In this document: positions 8,724-18,158 of the stretch, piece by piece
Position numbering within the stretch: the first letter of the stretch is position 1
How the letters are laid out: every line of letters begins with the position of its first letter
NCBI GenBank assembly: GCA_029863175.1
Contig: JAOTVX010000011.1
Span: 1-64,000, forward strand
DNA from: Betaproteobacteria bacterium
Lineage (GTDB): Bacteria > Pseudomonadota > Gammaproteobacteria > Burkholderiales > SG8-41
Reading direction: 5' to 3'
Length of the DNA stretch: 64,000 nt
Position numbers and translations under genes: made by a program
The notes under the pieces: generated by a model
Database searches by the model: none
What the model saw: only the letters and a program-made list of their open reading frames with translations
What the model was told of the DNA's origin: nothing

Positions 8724-9686
8724 TCAGCGTGCCTGCTGGATATTTGCCCTTTTCATCACGCCTCTCCATTTGTTCACGTCGCGCTTGACGAAGCCGTACA
8801 TTTGCGACGGCGGACCGCCGGCGGGTTCCAGTCCTTCGTTTCTCAACCGGCGCTTCATTTTGGGCGTCTGCACTAAACTTCCAATCTCTTTGTTCCAAAG
8901 CGCGACGACGCTCTTCGGCATGCCTTTCGGGCCCCACATGCCGTACCAGTGGGTCACCTCGAAGGCGGGTACCGTCTCGCTGACGCTGGGTACGTCGGGC
9001 AGCAGTGGCGAGCGTTTCGGCGTCGTAATTGCGAGCGCACGAAGCCGCCCCGACTTCACGTGCGGCAGGGTCGGAACCAGGCTGGTGAAGCTCATATGCA
9101 CCTCGCCGCCTATGACTCCCCTCAACGCCGGACCCCCGCCCCTGAACGGGACATGGACCAGGTTAGTTCCGGTCAAGAGGTTGAAGTACTCGGTCCCAAG
9201 GTTATTCACGGCGCCGGTGCCGGCCGAGGCGTAGTTGAGCTTGCCGGGCCTGGCCTTGGCATAGGCAATGAACTCCGAGACGCTTTTCGCCGGAATCGAG
9301 GGGTTGATCGACATGATCAGGCCCGTCGTGCCGATCAGGACGATCGGCGTGATGCCGTCCACGGGATCGTAGGGCAGCTTGCGGTACGCCCCGCTCGCCG
9401 TGTAACTGCTGGAGACCATGATGATCGTGTAGCCGTCAGGCGGCGCCAGGGCGGCGAGCTCGGCGCCAAGCGAGCCGCCAGCCCCCGGCCGGTTATCAAC
9501 CACCACCGTCTCTCCGATCGACTCGCCCACCGGGATCGACAGGAGGCGCGACATGATGTCCGTGCCGCCACCGGGTGAAAAGGGCACGATCAAACGTATC
9601 GGCTTGGTCGGATATTTCTGGGCCGCCGCGGTCGGGGCCAGAACAGAAGCAAGAATGGCGGCAACTAATAAAAGTGCGGTTCTCAT
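8724..9686 (-). CDS. Bug-family (TctC-type) extracytoplasmic solute-binding protein
   Basis: A 320-residue periplasmic receptor with a signal peptide (MRTALLLVAAILASVLAPTAAA) followed by KYPTKPIRLIVPFSPGGGTD, the Bug-family start of the mature protein. VVVDNRPGAGGSLGAELAA and the later VPFRGGGPALRGVIGGEVH are further hallmarks. Such receptors bind small carboxylates and serve tripartite tricarboxylate transporters; betaproteobacteria usually encode many orphan copies. No TctA or TctB gene is present here, so this is an orphan. A strong terminator follows it. The downstream minus-strand acyl-CoA synthetase is a separate unit upstream of it. Confidence 0.95.
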   Translation of the reverse strand: MRTALLLVAAILASVLAPTAAAQKYPTKPIRLIVPFSPGGGTDIMSRLLSIPVGESIGETVVVDNRPGAGGSLGAELAALAPPDGYTIIMVSSSYTASGAYRKLPYDPVDGITPIVLIGTTGLIMSINPSIPAKSVSEFIAYAKARPGKLNYASAGTGAVNNLGTEYFNLLTGTNLVHVPFRGGGPALRGVIGGEVHMSFTSLVPTLPHVKSGRLRALAITTPKRSPLLPDVPSVSETVPAFEVTHWYGMWGPKGMPKSVVALWNKEIGSLVQTPKMKRRLRNEGLEPAGGPPSQMYGFVKRDVNKWRGVMKRANIQQAR

Positions 9687-9901
9687 CTACTCCTCCTTCA
9701 ACGAAACGAAGTCAAAATATCCGGCATTTGCTTTTCGGCGGCCTGCGCCCGGGGCGGGTCGCGGCGCGCTCTTCGAGCTCGGAATTTGCCAGAGCACCTT
9801 TACCATATCACAGCGCGCTGGAACACGCCGGACGCTGGGACAGGCCCCGTAAGACCAATAACCGGTGCCAGAGCTTGAGCGGTTCCTGGAAAGCTGTTCA
9901 T

Positions 9902-11887
9902 TCAGCCGGCTGCAGCCGTGCGCAGCTCCTCGAGGACCTCGGGATTGGCGAGGCCGCCAAGATCGCCGAGATCGTCGTGTGCAAGCACCGCGCGCACCAG
10001 GCGGCGCATGATCTTCTGGTTCCGCGTCTTCGGGAGATCGGAAACGAGCAGCACGCGGCGCGGGCGGTAGGGAGCGCCGAAGCGGGTAGCAAGGCAGTCG
10101 GAGATTTCGCGTTGCAGGCTGTTCTCTTCGCCGGCGAGCGGCGCGGGCACACAAACGCACACTAGCGCTGAGCCGGTTACGCGATCGGGGACGCCGACCG
10201 CCGCCGCTTCGGTGACCAGTCCTGATTCCATCAGCACGGCCTCGATCTCCGCCGGGCCGGTGCGCTTGCCCGCGAGCTTGATGGTGTCGTCGGAGCGGCC
10301 GAGCAGATACCAGAGGCCGTCCTCGTCGCGCACCGCAAGATCGCCCTGCGTCCAGACGCCCGGGATCCTGCGCCAATAGCTCTCGAGATAGCGCTCCGGA
10401 TCGCGCCAAAGCCCGCGGGTGAGACCGATCGAAGGCGCGCGCAGCACAAGTTCCCCCATCTGTCCGGGCGGGCACGGGTGGCCGGCTGTGTCGACGATAT
10501 CAGCGCCAGCGCCCGGTACGGCACTGCCGAATGCGCACGGCTTCAGCGGCCGATGGAAACTCCCGATGAGGTTCGCGCCGCCGCATTCGGTGCCACCACC
10601 GAAGTTGAGGATGGGGATCCGCCGCCGGCACACGTGCTCGAAGAGCCACAGCCATGCTTCCTGGTCCCACGGCTCACCTGACGAAACGATCGCGCGCAAC
10701 GAGCCGAGGTCGAAGTGGCCAACGACGTCCGAATGCTGGCGCATGAGCTGTCGCACCGCTGTCGGCACGGTGCCGAGCATCGTGACGCGGTGCTTTTCCA
10801 CGAGGCGCCACTGGCGCCCGGGATCGGGATAGTCCGGCGTGCCCTCCGCGAGCACCAGCGTCGCGCCCACGAGCGCGGCGGTGATGATGATCTTGGGTCC
10901 TGCAACCCAGCCCATGTCGCTCAGCCACATGAGCCGGTCCTCGGGCTTGAGGTCGAGGCACAGGCCAACATCGAGCAGGTTTTTCGCCATCACGCCGCAA
11001 TGCGTATGAATGGTGCCTTTGGCGCGGCCGGTGGTGCCGGAGGTGTACATGAGCATCACCGGGGCCTCGGCCGGCATCGTCTCGATGGGCGCTGTCCCGG
11101 ACTGGTCGGCGACGAGGTCCGCCCACCACACGTCGCGACCCGGCCGCATTGCGGTGTCGCCGCCGCCATGTTTGAGGACGATCACCGTGTGCAAGGCTGA
11201 CGCATCAGCCGCGGCCTCATCCAGCGCTGCTTTCATCGCGGCACGCTTGCCGCGCCGCCACCCGCTGTCCACGGTGATCACCGCTTTCGCGCCGCTGTCC
11301 TGGAGCCGGTCGAGAACCGGCCGCGGCCCGAAACCGGAAAAGAGCGGCATCGCGATCGCGCCGATCCTGGCGATGGCAAAGAACGCGGCCGCCACTTCCG
11401 GCAGCATCGGCATATACAGGGCGATGACGTCGCCGCGCCCGAGGCCGCGGGCGCGCAGGCCGTTCGCAAGGTGAGACGTTTCGGCGTCGAGCTGCCAGTA
11501 GCTCCAGCACCGTTCTTCACCGTTTTCTCCTTCCCAGATGACGGCGGTGCGCGCCCACGTGCTCGTGTCCCGATGCCGGCGGAGGCAGTTTGTCACGAGG
11601 TTCGTCTCGCCACCGACGCACCAGCGCGGCCATTCGATGCCGCGGCTGGTATCGAGAATCTGGGTGTAGGGTTTCTCAAAACGCACGTCGAAGAACTTCA
11701 GCACAGCATCCCACAGCCACTGCGGCTCGCGGTCGGCGCGCTCGAGCAGCGCCGTGAAATTCGCCAGCCCCTGGGCGCGCAGGAATGCCGTCATCCTGGT
11801 CTTCTCCAGCAACTCGGGCGTCGGCTGCCAGACGAAACGCTCGCGCGTCATCGGGTATTGCTCGATTCGGGTGCGAAGTCGGATCAT
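9902..11887 (-). CDS. AMP-forming acyl-CoA synthetase (acetyl/acetoacetyl-CoA synthetase-like)
   Basis: An ANL-superfamily adenylating enzyme of about 661 residues. It has an ACAS-type N-terminal region (LLKFFD-like segment VLKFFDVRFEKPYTQILDTS). The ATP-loop is MLMYTSGTTGRAKGTIHTHC, the adenine-binding motif is FGGGTECGG, and the hinge region is WYLLGRSDDTIKLAGKRTGP. The C-terminal catalytic lysine lies in KTRNQKIMRR. These support acid + ATP + CoA to acyl-CoA + AMP + PPi in the cytoplasm. The start at 11887 (MIRLRTRIEQ) is a judgement: 11851 (MTRERFVWQ) is equally possible. The substrate is not clear; the length and N-terminal region favour short or medium chains. Confidence 0.88.
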   Translation of the reverse strand: MIRLRTRIEQYPMTRERFVWQPTPELLEKTRMTAFLRAQGLANFTALLERADREPQWLWDAVLKFFDVRFEKPYTQILDTSRGIEWPRWCVGGETNLVTNCLRRHRDTSTWARTAVIWEGENGEERCWSYWQLDAETSHLANGLRARGLGRGDVIALYMPMLPEVAAAFFAIARIGAIAMPLFSGFGPRPVLDRLQDSGAKAVITVDSGWRRGKRAAMKAALDEAAADASALHTVIVLKHGGGDTAMRPGRDVWWADLVADQSGTAPIETMPAEAPVMLMYTSGTTGRAKGTIHTHCGVMAKNLLDVGLCLDLKPEDRLMWLSDMGWVAGPKIIITAALVGATLVLAEGTPDYPDPGRQWRLVEKHRVTMLGTVPTAVRQLMRQHSDVVGHFDLGSLRAIVSSGEPWDQEAWLWLFEHVCRRRIPILNFGGGTECGGANLIGSFHRPLKPCAFGSAVPGAGADIVDTAGHPCPPGQMGELVLRAPSIGLTRGLWRDPERYLESYWRRIPGVWTQGDLAVRDEDGLWYLLGRSDDTIKLAGKRTGPAEIEAVLMESGLVTEAAAVGVPDRVTGSALVCVCVPAPLAGEENSLQREISDCLATRFGAPYRPRRVLLVSDLPKTRNQKIMRRLVRAVLAHDDLGDLGGLANPEVLEELRTAAAG

Positions 11888-12022
11888 GGTAACCGAACTC
11901 GCGGCTGGACCTTCGTCATGCCCGTGGCGGGGATGGGGTATTTCCGCTACCCTCATTGCAGGGTGCGGCTTGTGGCGTATGCTGAGCCTGTATGACTAGA
12001 AGCTAATTCAAAAACCGGATTT

Positions 12023-12109
12023 CAGCCGCGGATGCACGCCGATAAGATCTAAGAACAGTGATTTCCCGAACTTTTCTATCGGCGTTCATCTGCGTTTATC
12101 TGCGGCTAA
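12023..12109. repeat. Inverted ATCTGCG/CGCCGAT-arm repeat
   Basis: The left arm AGCCGCGGATGCACGCCGAT (12023-12045) and the right arm TATCGGCGTTCATCTGCG continuing to TGCGGCT (12077-12107) are mutually complementary over degenerate 9-10-base units. The spacer between them is about 32 bases. Confidence 0.65.
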
Positions 12110-12187
12110 GGAGGTTTGTGAAATTTTGAGATACGTTCTAATGACTGAAACCGGTCTCAAGGGCCCCCTGACCGCAGAAGATCATCA

Positions 12188-12277
12188 ACCACGGAATCAC
12201 ACGGAAATACACGGACCAGGAACCAGAATCGGGAAGTGCGCAGGAGCGGAACAACGATTTCCGTGTGCTTCCGTGGC
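12188..12277. repeat. Inverted CCACGGAA-arm repeat
   Basis: The left arm CCACGGAATCACACGGAAAT (12189-12214) and the right arm TTTCCGTGTGCTTCCGTGG (12258-12276) are complementary. Related elements are at 21692, 42133, 44394 and 52470. The whole of 11888-12335 contains only this and the preceding repeat, with no gene. Confidence 0.65.
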
Positions 12278-12335
12278 CGGGTCGGTTATGTAGTTCTTAG
12301 TGATGAGTGACGAGGCAGATGAGAGGAGATGGACG

Positions 12336-12626
12336 ATGGCGAAGGCGTACTGGATTGCGTTTTACCGCTCGATCAAGAATCAGGATCAATTCGCGGCGTA
12401 TGCGAAGCTCGCCGGCCCGGCGATTCAGGCCGCGGGCGGGAAGTTCATGGTCCGCGGCAACCCGGCGAAGGTCTACGAGGCGGGCCTCAACCAGCGGGTG
12501 GTCATGATCGAATTTGACAGCCTGCAGCAGGCGACCGCGGCGCACGACGGGGCGGCCTACCAGGAAGCCCTCAAAGTGCTCGGCGACGCGGTCGACCGCG
12601 AGATCAGGATCGCCGAGGGTGTCTAA
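12336..12626 (+). CDS. DUF1330 family protein
   Basis: A 96-residue protein of the DUF1330 family, a ferredoxin-like dimeric alpha-beta barrel fold. It begins MAKAYWIAFYRSIKNQDQFA; AAGGKFMVRGNPAKVYE and RVVMIEFDSLQQATAAHDG are the usual signature segments. Its length is typical. The ATG at 12336 has GAGGAGATGG just upstream; the upstream in-frame start lies in a repeat. No biochemical role is established for most of this family. It sits shortly before a GST-like gene on the same strand, with a repeat block between them. Confidence 0.9.
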   Translation: MAKAYWIAFYRSIKNQDQFAAYAKLAGPAIQAAGGKFMVRGNPAKVYEAGLNQRVVMIEFDSLQQATAAHDGAAYQEALKVLGDAVDREIRIAEGV

Positions 12627-12628
12627 CT

Positions 12629-12682
12629 GGTGACGAGTGATGGGTGACGGGTGATGGGTGATTAGTGATGAGTGATGAGATG
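12629..12682. repeat. GTGATGR tandem repeat after the DUF1330 gene
   Basis: About seven degenerate 7-base units (GTGACGAGTGATGGGTGACG and following) start 3 bases after the TAA stop and read in the gene's sense direction. Confidence 0.65.
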
Positions 12683-12727
12683 CGCTGTCTTGTTGATTCG
12701 CGTGCTGTCAGATTGGGAGGTGGCTAA

Positions 12728-13453
12728 ATGCGCTATGAGTTTTACTACTGGATTCACATCCAGGGCCGCGGCGAGTTCGTGCGACTCGCACTCGAGGAGG
12801 CGGGCGCTGATTACGTCGATGTCGGGCGCGAGTCAGGGCGGGGCATGGGCGTGGAAGCGATACGGCGTTTCCTGCAGGACCTGAGCGTCGAGCATCCTCC
12901 GTATGCGCCGCCGTTTTTGAAGGCCGGCAAGCTCGTGATCGCACAGGCGGCGAATATCCTCCACTATGTGGGGCCCAGGATCGGCATTGCGCCGAAGGCG
13001 GAGGGACCACGCCTGTGGGCGCATCAGCTGCAGCTCACGGTCACGGACTTCGTGAAGGAGATTCACGACACCCACCACCCGATCGCGAACAGCCTCTATT
13101 ACGAAGAGCAGAAGCCCGAAGCACTCCGGCGCAGCCAGCGGTTTCTGGCGGAGCGGCTACCGAAGTACCTCGGTTATTTCGAGCGCGTCGTACGCGCGAA
13201 CGGCCGCGGCTGCATGGTGGGCCGCAGCCTGTCGTACGTGGATCTCTCGATGTTCCAGCTCGTGGAGGGACTGCGCTACGCTTTCCCGCGGAACATGCAG
13301 CGCGTAGAGCCCACGTATCCCGGCCTGGTTGCGCTACGCGACAAGGTTGCGGCGCGGCCCAAGACGGCCGCGTATCTGAAATCGATACGCCGTATCCCGT
13401 TCAATGACAAGGGGCTGTTCAGGCACTATCCGGAACTCGATGAAATCTCGTGA
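12728..13453 (+). CDS. Glutathione S-transferase family protein
   Basis: A 241-residue two-domain GST. The thioredoxin-like N-terminal domain begins MRYEFYYWIHIQGRGEFVRL and contains the cis-proline region PPFLKAGKLVIAQAANILHY. The all-helical C-terminal domain has the capping-box-like segment GRSLSYVDLSMFQLVEGLRY. Tyr6 or Tyr7 is the likely glutathione-activating residue of this sigma/mu-like type. A GGGAGGTGG ribosome site precedes the ATG. A cytosolic conjugation or isomerisation role is expected, with an unknown substrate. The stop TGA at 13451-13453 falls inside a GTGACCGGTGATGGGTGATG block. Confidence 0.92.
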   Translation: MRYEFYYWIHIQGRGEFVRLALEEAGADYVDVGRESGRGMGVEAIRRFLQDLSVEHPPYAPPFLKAGKLVIAQAANILHYVGPRIGIAPKAEGPRLWAHQLQLTVTDFVKEIHDTHHPIANSLYYEEQKPEALRRSQRFLAERLPKYLGYFERVVRANGRGCMVGRSLSYVDLSMFQLVEGLRYAFPRNMQRVEPTYPGLVALRDKVAARPKTAAYLKSIRRIPFNDKGLFRHYPELDEIS

Positions 13454-13558
13454 CCGGTGATGGGTGATGCGTGACGCTTTCTAGCGGATCCGATTAAAAA
13501 CCGCCAAACTCGTTTATCCTTCGGCCGTTACGTTCATCTACGCATAAGGGTTATCGAC

Positions 13559-14992
13559 ATGTATCCCAACACGCTGCTCCATATCAATGGTCAATGGTGT
13601 GCCGCCGCTTCCAGCCGCACGCTGCCGGTAATCAATCCGGCCAATCACAGCCAGATCGGCACGGTTGCGTTTGCCGAGAAGGCTGACCTCGATCGGGCGC
13701 TTGAAGCTGCGGAGCAGGGCTTCAAGGTCTGGCGCAAGGTGTCGGCCTTCGAGCGCTGCAAGATCATGCGCAAGGCGGCGGAGCTTTTCCGGGAGCGTGC
13801 GGAGACGGTTGCGACCTCCATGACCTTTGAGCAGGGCAAGCCGATCGGCGAGGCGCGGATGGAAGCGCTGGCGGGCGCAGACATGATCGACTGGTTTGCC
13901 GAAGAAGGCCGCCGCGCCTACGGCCGCGTGATTCCGGCGCGCGCCGAGGGCGTCTATCAGCTGGTGGTCAAGGAGCCGGTTGGTCCGGTCGCGGCCTTTA
14001 CGCCGTGGAATTTCCCAATCAACCAGGCGGTGCGCAAACTGTCGGCGGCCCTGGCGACGGGTTGCTCCATCATTCTGAAGGCGCCGGAGGAGACGCCCGC
14101 CTCGCCGGCCGAGCTCGTGCGCGCGTTTGTCGATGCGGGTGTTCCGGCAGGCGTGGTTAATCTCGTGTACGGAAACCCCGCAGACATTTCCAGCTATCTG
14201 ATTCCGCACCCGGTGATTCGCAAAATGTCGTTCACGGGTTCCACCGTGGTGGGCAAACACCTCGCCGCCATGGCCGGCCAGCACATGAAGCGCGCGACGA
14301 TGGAACTGGGTGGCCATGCGCCGGTGATCGTTTTCGACGACGCCGACATCGACGTCGCGGCGAAGACGATGATGTTCATGAAGTACCGCAACGCGGGGCA
14401 GGTGTGCGTGTCGCCTACGCGCTTTCTGGTGCAGGAGGAGGTATACAAGCAGTTCGTTGAGAAATTTGTCGAAGGCGCGAAGGCAATCAAGGTGGGTGAT
14501 GGTTTTGACAAGGACACCAAGATGGCGACGCTCGCCAATCCGCGCCGGCAAAGCGCGATGGTGGCCAATGTCGAAGACGCGAAGAAACACGGCGGCAAAG
14601 TGCAGGCTGGGGGCTATCCGATCGGGGAGAAGGGCAACTTCTTCGAGCCGACCGTGATCACCGAGCTGTCGACCGAAGCGGCGGCAATGAACAATGAGCC
14701 GTTTGGTCCGCTGGCGATCATCAACCCGTTCAAGACGTTCGATGACGCGGTGAGGGAAGCAAACCGTTTGCCCTATGGGCTCGCGGCGTATGCGTGGACG
14801 CGCTCGGCGAAAACGGCAAACGCGATAGCAGCGCAGGTAGAGACGGGAATGATGACCATCAACCACCTGGGCTTTGCGCTGCCCGAGGTGCCGTTCGGTG
14901 GCGTGAAGGATTCGGGCTACGGATCGGAAGGGGGGAGTGAGGCGATCGAACCGTACTTGGTGTCGAAGTTTGTGACCCAAGCTGGATTATGA
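13559..14992 (+). CDS. NAD(P)+-dependent aldehyde dehydrogenase, succinate-semialdehyde dehydrogenase-like
   Basis: A 477-residue ALDH-superfamily enzyme. The cofactor and catalytic motifs are [49 protein letters not shown] (general-base Glu) and NAGQVCVSP with the catalytic Cys near residue 283. [13 protein letters not shown] and [20 protein letters not shown] are the conserved C-terminal motifs. The overall pattern is closest to GabD-type succinate-semialdehyde dehydrogenases, although related aldehydes cannot be excluded. It is a single gene, preceded by a short AT-rich leader. No GABA transaminase is nearby. Confidence 0.93.
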   Translation: MYPNTLLHINGQWCAAASSRTLPVINPANHSQIGTVAFAEKADLDRALEAAEQGFKVWRKVSAFERCKIMRKAAELFRERAETVATSMTFEQGKPIGEARMEALAGADMIDWFAEEGRRAYGRVIPARAEGVYQLVVKEPVGPVAAFTPWNFPINQAVRKLSAALATGCSIILKAPEETPASPAELVRAFVDAGVPAGVVNLVYGNPADISSYLIPHPVIRKMSFTGSTVVGKHLAAMAGQHMKRATMELGGHAPVIVFDDADIDVAAKTMMFMKYRNAGQVCVSPTRFLVQEEVYKQFVEKFVEGAKAIKVGDGFDKDTKMATLANPRRQSAMVANVEDAKKHGGKVQAGGYPIGEKGNFFEPTVITELSTEAAAMNNEPFGPLAIINPFKTFDDAVREANRLPYGLAAYAWTRSAKTANAIAAQVETGMMTINHLGFALPEVPFGGVKDSGYGSEGGSEAIEPYLVSKFVTQAGL

Positions 14993-15034
14993 AAATATCA
15001 GCAAAAGTCATGATTCTTGAGTTGAAGGCCAGCG

Positions 15035-15145
15035 AGACTTTCCCTTTTTCCCCTCGGGAGAAGGGGAAGGGATGAGGGGATCGCGGCCTTCGCGGTAAGG
15101 CTGTTACTTTCCTTGGCGTCCTCCGCGTGCTTGGCGGTGAAGTTT
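15035..15145. repeat. CT-rich block and TTGGCGT-arm repeat
   Basis: CCCTTTTTCCCCTCGGGAGAAGGGGAAGGG (about 15043-15072) is partly self-complementary. It is followed by TTCCTTGGCGTCCTCCGCGT and GCTTGGCGGTGAAG (15109-15144), the arm type also seen at 28866-28937 and 54343-54450. The convergent 3' ends of two genes flank it. Confidence 0.5.
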
Positions 15146-15152
15146 CTGGCTG

Positions 15153-17393
15153 TTAACTCAGCTCGAAGACCTTCGAGAAGGCCTTCTCCTGGCGCCGCGG
15201 CAGGTAGCAGTTCACCTTCATTCGCACCGCAGCGGCTTGAGCTTTCTTCGCGAAGCTCAGAATCATGAAGTTCTCTTCGGTCCTCGCAGAATCTTCCTGG
15301 TTCGCGGGCACGGCCTCGAGGTACGTGATCGGCAAGGCGCCCACGCCTGCGACCAGGATCTGGGGCCACTCTCCTGGATCGACGTCCTGCCCGAGGACCC
15401 ACACGTCCTTCGCGTACTGGCTCCCGGTGCCGGTCGCCGCCCAGATGTAGTTCCCGTCATCTTCCACCAGCGACATTGGCGAGGTGACGACCTCGATGAG
15501 CTTATGGCCGCCGGGAAACTGTACTTGCGCGATGCGGCCGAAATGGGCGTCGCCAGCCAGGTAGACGAGGTCGTGAGAAGTCGCGGCGAGCATCTGGCAT
15601 AGTTGGCTGTACTGGGTCGGGAACGAACGCAGATTCGATTCCGCGCCGGGCGGGCCATCGAACAAAAGCGGCCCCCCGGCGATGACGCCGGGACCCTTGA
15701 GCCGCAGTATCCAGTTTCTCAGGGCCAGGAGGTCAGCAGCATCCGCGAAACGGGGATCGGTCACATCCCGCTTCGTCCGGTTCCGCCGTGTGTCGAAAAC
15801 GAAGATCGATAGATCATTCCCGATCTCCATCGTTTGCGTGGACCGCATGGTCTGAAATGCGTCACGCAGCGCGGTGGAAAGGATCTCCCAATCCGCCCAC
15901 CGTTGCGGCTCGAAGAGCTGCGGTAGCGACAGGGTATCGTCGGGGTATCCACTCCAGTATTCGTGATCGCCCGTCGTGAAGCAATTCGCCCCCAAGCTAA
16001 GGAGGCCGCTCAGCTCTGTCCACGTGCTGCCGTACTTGTTGAGGAAGGACTCCGCAAGCTTGTCGCGGGTGTAGCCGCCGCTCATTTCACTCAACAGGCC
16101 GCGGTAATAGGGCGCATCGAGATAGACCTGGTTGCCGAGAAGCAGCTTCAAGCCCGGTCGGGACATGATCGAGCCGTAAAGCCGGGCGTAGTGCTGCGCC
16201 ACCCGTCCATTGTCATATTGTCTCGAGTAACATGAGCCGGCGAATATCTTGAAGGGCCGGCTTTGTTCGCCCGACAAAAAAGCCGTATTGGAGGCGAGGT
16301 CCGCCGGAGCCTTCGCCGCTGGGGAGGATGCGGCGTCCGGAACGTGTAAGGTGCGCCGGGGCCCGAGATTGCCATCAACGTCCCATCGCTCCAGCGGGAC
16401 ATGGGTCGGCAGGGCTGCGGGCAGCGTGGCCGCCTCTCCATACGCGTCATCGGCCCCGGTCGAGTCGTTGATAAGAACCAGGCTGTAGTGCTTTCCGGGC
16501 GAGAGGTTCGATACGGTGAGCTCCCGGTACCAGCAGTTGAAACCTTCTTTGTTTACCGCCGGCTTCCAATCCTCCGCTCGCAGCCGGATTTCATCCACTT
16601 TCGTGCGGATCGATGGATCCCAGAAGCTGAGCCTGCGGTCTTCCGCGGGCGCTGCATTATCCAGCTTGCCGACCCAGACCCTGAGGCTTCTGGCAGAGAC
16701 GTCCTTCGGAACCAGCAGGAACTCGGTCGCGGCATTGCCGGGCGGGTCGATCTGCTCGACCGGATTCCTCATCTGCAGATCGGAAGCGTCGGCAGTGGTT
16801 GCGGCGAACGCGACTCCCTGCCCGATGGCGGCGAGTGTAAACGCGCTCGTCGCAGGGAGAAAGAACAGGGGGACGGTGTTGAGAAGCTGCCGCGTGGACA
16901 CGTAACCAAGGACGCGTTCCTCGGACCATCCCTGCTGGCGCAACTCGATGTGAGCGACATCGCCCCGGGGAAAATAGGCGAAGCGAGTCAGACGACCATC
17001 ACTGCGCGCGAGCCGAACAAAGGGGACCATGCCGGGCTTGGCGGCAAAGGCGGCGCTGAACAATCGTACTTTCATGCCCGTGTTTCTTCCCTTGTAGACG
17101 CGCCGGACCTCGGCGAAATCGTCGGTCAGGAGAGTTCCACGGCCATTCGTGACGCGGATAATCTGGATCGTGTCGCCGAGGCGATCAATGCTCGGGACGT
17201 ACCCGAGGAGGTAAGGCTTGCGGAAAGGCCGTTTGGCCACGCGGTGCTCTCTCGTTTTTTTGGATGTCTTGCCGTACGGCTCGAGCCGTGTCCGGAGTTG
17301 CTGCTTTTGGGGCCGATTGTCCAGCTTCACCGAAAGCCTGCAGTCCGAATCCGTCCGGCCGGAAACGTAGCGGAAGGAGCCTCCGATCAACAC
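15153..17393 (-). CDS. PhoD-like metallophosphatase-domain protein with a long N-terminal extension
   Basis: A 746-residue protein whose second half is a PhoD-like metallophosphoesterase domain. Visible motifs are KIFAGSCYSRQYDN (near residue 384), LLLGNQVYLDAPYYRGL (near 420), FTTGDHEYWSGYP (near 476), FVFDTRRNR, and YLAGDAHFGRIAQV (near 614). The usual GDQxY metal-ligand Asp is Asn in GNQVY. Residues 1-370 are unlike PhoD and include one hydrophobic stretch (LLNTVPLFFLPATSAFTLAA, about 170-190) and a beta-rich region. No N-terminal signal or Tat motif was seen. Local base composition seems somewhat lower in GC than in neighbouring genes. A phosphoesterase role is likely but not assured. It diverges from the GIY-YIG gene. 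Confidence 0.75.
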   Translation of the reverse strand: MLIGGSFRYVSGRTDSDCRLSVKLDNRPQKQQLRTRLEPYGKTSKKTREHRVAKRPFRKPYLLGYVPSIDRLGDTIQIIRVTNGRGTLLTDDFAEVRRVYKGRNTGMKVRLFSAAFAAKPGMVPFVRLARSDGRLTRFAYFPRGDVAHIELRQQGWSEERVLGYVSTRQLLNTVPLFFLPATSAFTLAAIGQGVAFAATTADASDLQMRNPVEQIDPPGNAATEFLLVPKDVSARSLRVWVGKLDNAAPAEDRRLSFWDPSIRTKVDEIRLRAEDWKPAVNKEGFNCWYRELTVSNLSPGKHYSLVLINDSTGADDAYGEAATLPAALPTHVPLERWDVDGNLGPRRTLHVPDAASSPAAKAPADLASNTAFLSGEQSRPFKIFAGSCYSRQYDNGRVAQHYARLYGSIMSRPGLKLLLGNQVYLDAPYYRGLLSEMSGGYTRDKLAESFLNKYGSTWTELSGLLSLGANCFTTGDHEYWSGYPDDTLSLPQLFEPQRWADWEILSTALRDAFQTMRSTQTMEIGNDLSIFVFDTRRNRTKRDVTDPRFADAADLLALRNWILRLKGPGVIAGGPLLFDGPPGAESNLRSFPTQYSQLCQMLAATSHDLVYLAGDAHFGRIAQVQFPGGHKLIEVVTSPMSLVEDDGNYIWAATGTGSQYAKDVWVLGQDVDPGEWPQILVAGVGALPITYLEAVPANQEDSARTEENFMILSFAKKAQAAAVRMKVNCYLPRRQEKAFSKVFELS

Positions 17394-17703
17394 CGCGTTT
17401 CACCTGAACACAAAAAAGTAGCGGCGGGAAAAGAAGCTTCGTTCCTCATTGCCCAAGAATATGCTACACCAACGGATGACTTTGGTGACCCAGCAAAAGA
17501 TAGTGTTTGATCGCCTAGTTTTGGACTACTCGTTATAGTTTAAGAGTACTAGTAACGAATAGGACACCGCGCGAGCCGGAAATTCCTCCCCCGTCGCCAG
17601 CTAGGGCCGCGGTCGAGGACACGGCGTCGCAGCTGAGCAAAACCGATTCGGACGCTCATCATTTTGCCGCACACGATCCGACTTCTCGCGCGAGGCGGAC
17701 TGC
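17394..17703. other. Divergent, locally AT-rich intergenic region
   Basis: The stretch 17505-17560 (TTTTGGACTACTCGTTATAG and onward) is clearly more AT-rich than its surroundings. It carries an imperfect dyad between ACTACTCGTTAT and AGTAACGAAT. It is the likely promoter area for the PhoD-like and GIY-YIG genes. No gene is seen. Confidence 0.35.
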
Positions 17704-18039
17704 ATGCCGAAGAAAACGTCCCGATACCACCACAATGTCTACGTCATCGAGCTCGACAAGGCGGTGCTGAAGGAACCGAAGTTCAAGCGGGCGAATTCGG
17801 AGTACGATCCCGCCAAGCCCTGTGTGTACGTCGGGATGACCGGGCTCACGGTGCAACAGCGCTTCGCCAATCACAGGAGGGGTATCAAATCGAACCGCTT
17901 CGCGCATCAATACGGCATCCGCCTGCTGCCGGAGCTCTACGAATGCTTCAATCCCATGCCGTACGAGGGCGCGCGCGAGATGGAAGTCGAGCTGGCGGTG
18001 GGGTTGAGGGAGGAAGGGTATGGAGTGTGGCAGGGATAG
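17704..18039 (+). CDS. GIY-YIG domain protein (stand-alone, 111 aa)
   Basis: A small protein with a recognisable GIY-YIG core: VYVIELD as the first strand, PCVYVGMTGLTVQQRFANHR as the YIG strand with its conserved Gly and Arg, then a helix with MEVELAVGLREEGYGVWQG supplying the Glu. The segment between the two strands is longer than usual (about 30 residues, EPKFKRANSEYDPAKP). The typical C-terminal Asn is not evident. No DNA-binding domain is attached. It could be a small nuclease or a non-catalytic relative. GGCATGCC precedes the ATG without a strong ribosome site. Repeats follow its stop. Confidence 0.78.
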   Translation: MPKKTSRYHHNVYVIELDKAVLKEPKFKRANSEYDPAKPCVYVGMTGLTVQQRFANHRRGIKSNRFAHQYGIRLLPELYECFNPMPYEGAREMEVELAVGLREEGYGVWQG

Positions 18040-18150
18040 GTCCGTGACCAGTGGCGGGGGACCGCTGCCGGGTGACGGATGAGGAGTGATGAGTAACGGG
18101 TGACGGAGTGGTGAGGCGATGAGGTGATGAGGTGATGAACGAGGTGATGG
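18040..18150. repeat. GTGAYGR repeat block
   Basis: Degenerate units such as GGGTGACGGATGAGGAGTGA and GTGATGAGGTGATGAACGAG run between the GIY-YIG stop and the amidase start, in the sense direction of the upstream gene. Confidence 0.6.
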
Positions 18151-18158
18151 TGTTAGGC

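Noticed and set aside
13538..14980. Minus-strand frame of 480 codons
   Set aside because: It lies entirely opposite the aldehyde dehydrogenase gene; its Arg/His-rich product is typical of antisense frames in GC-rich DNA.
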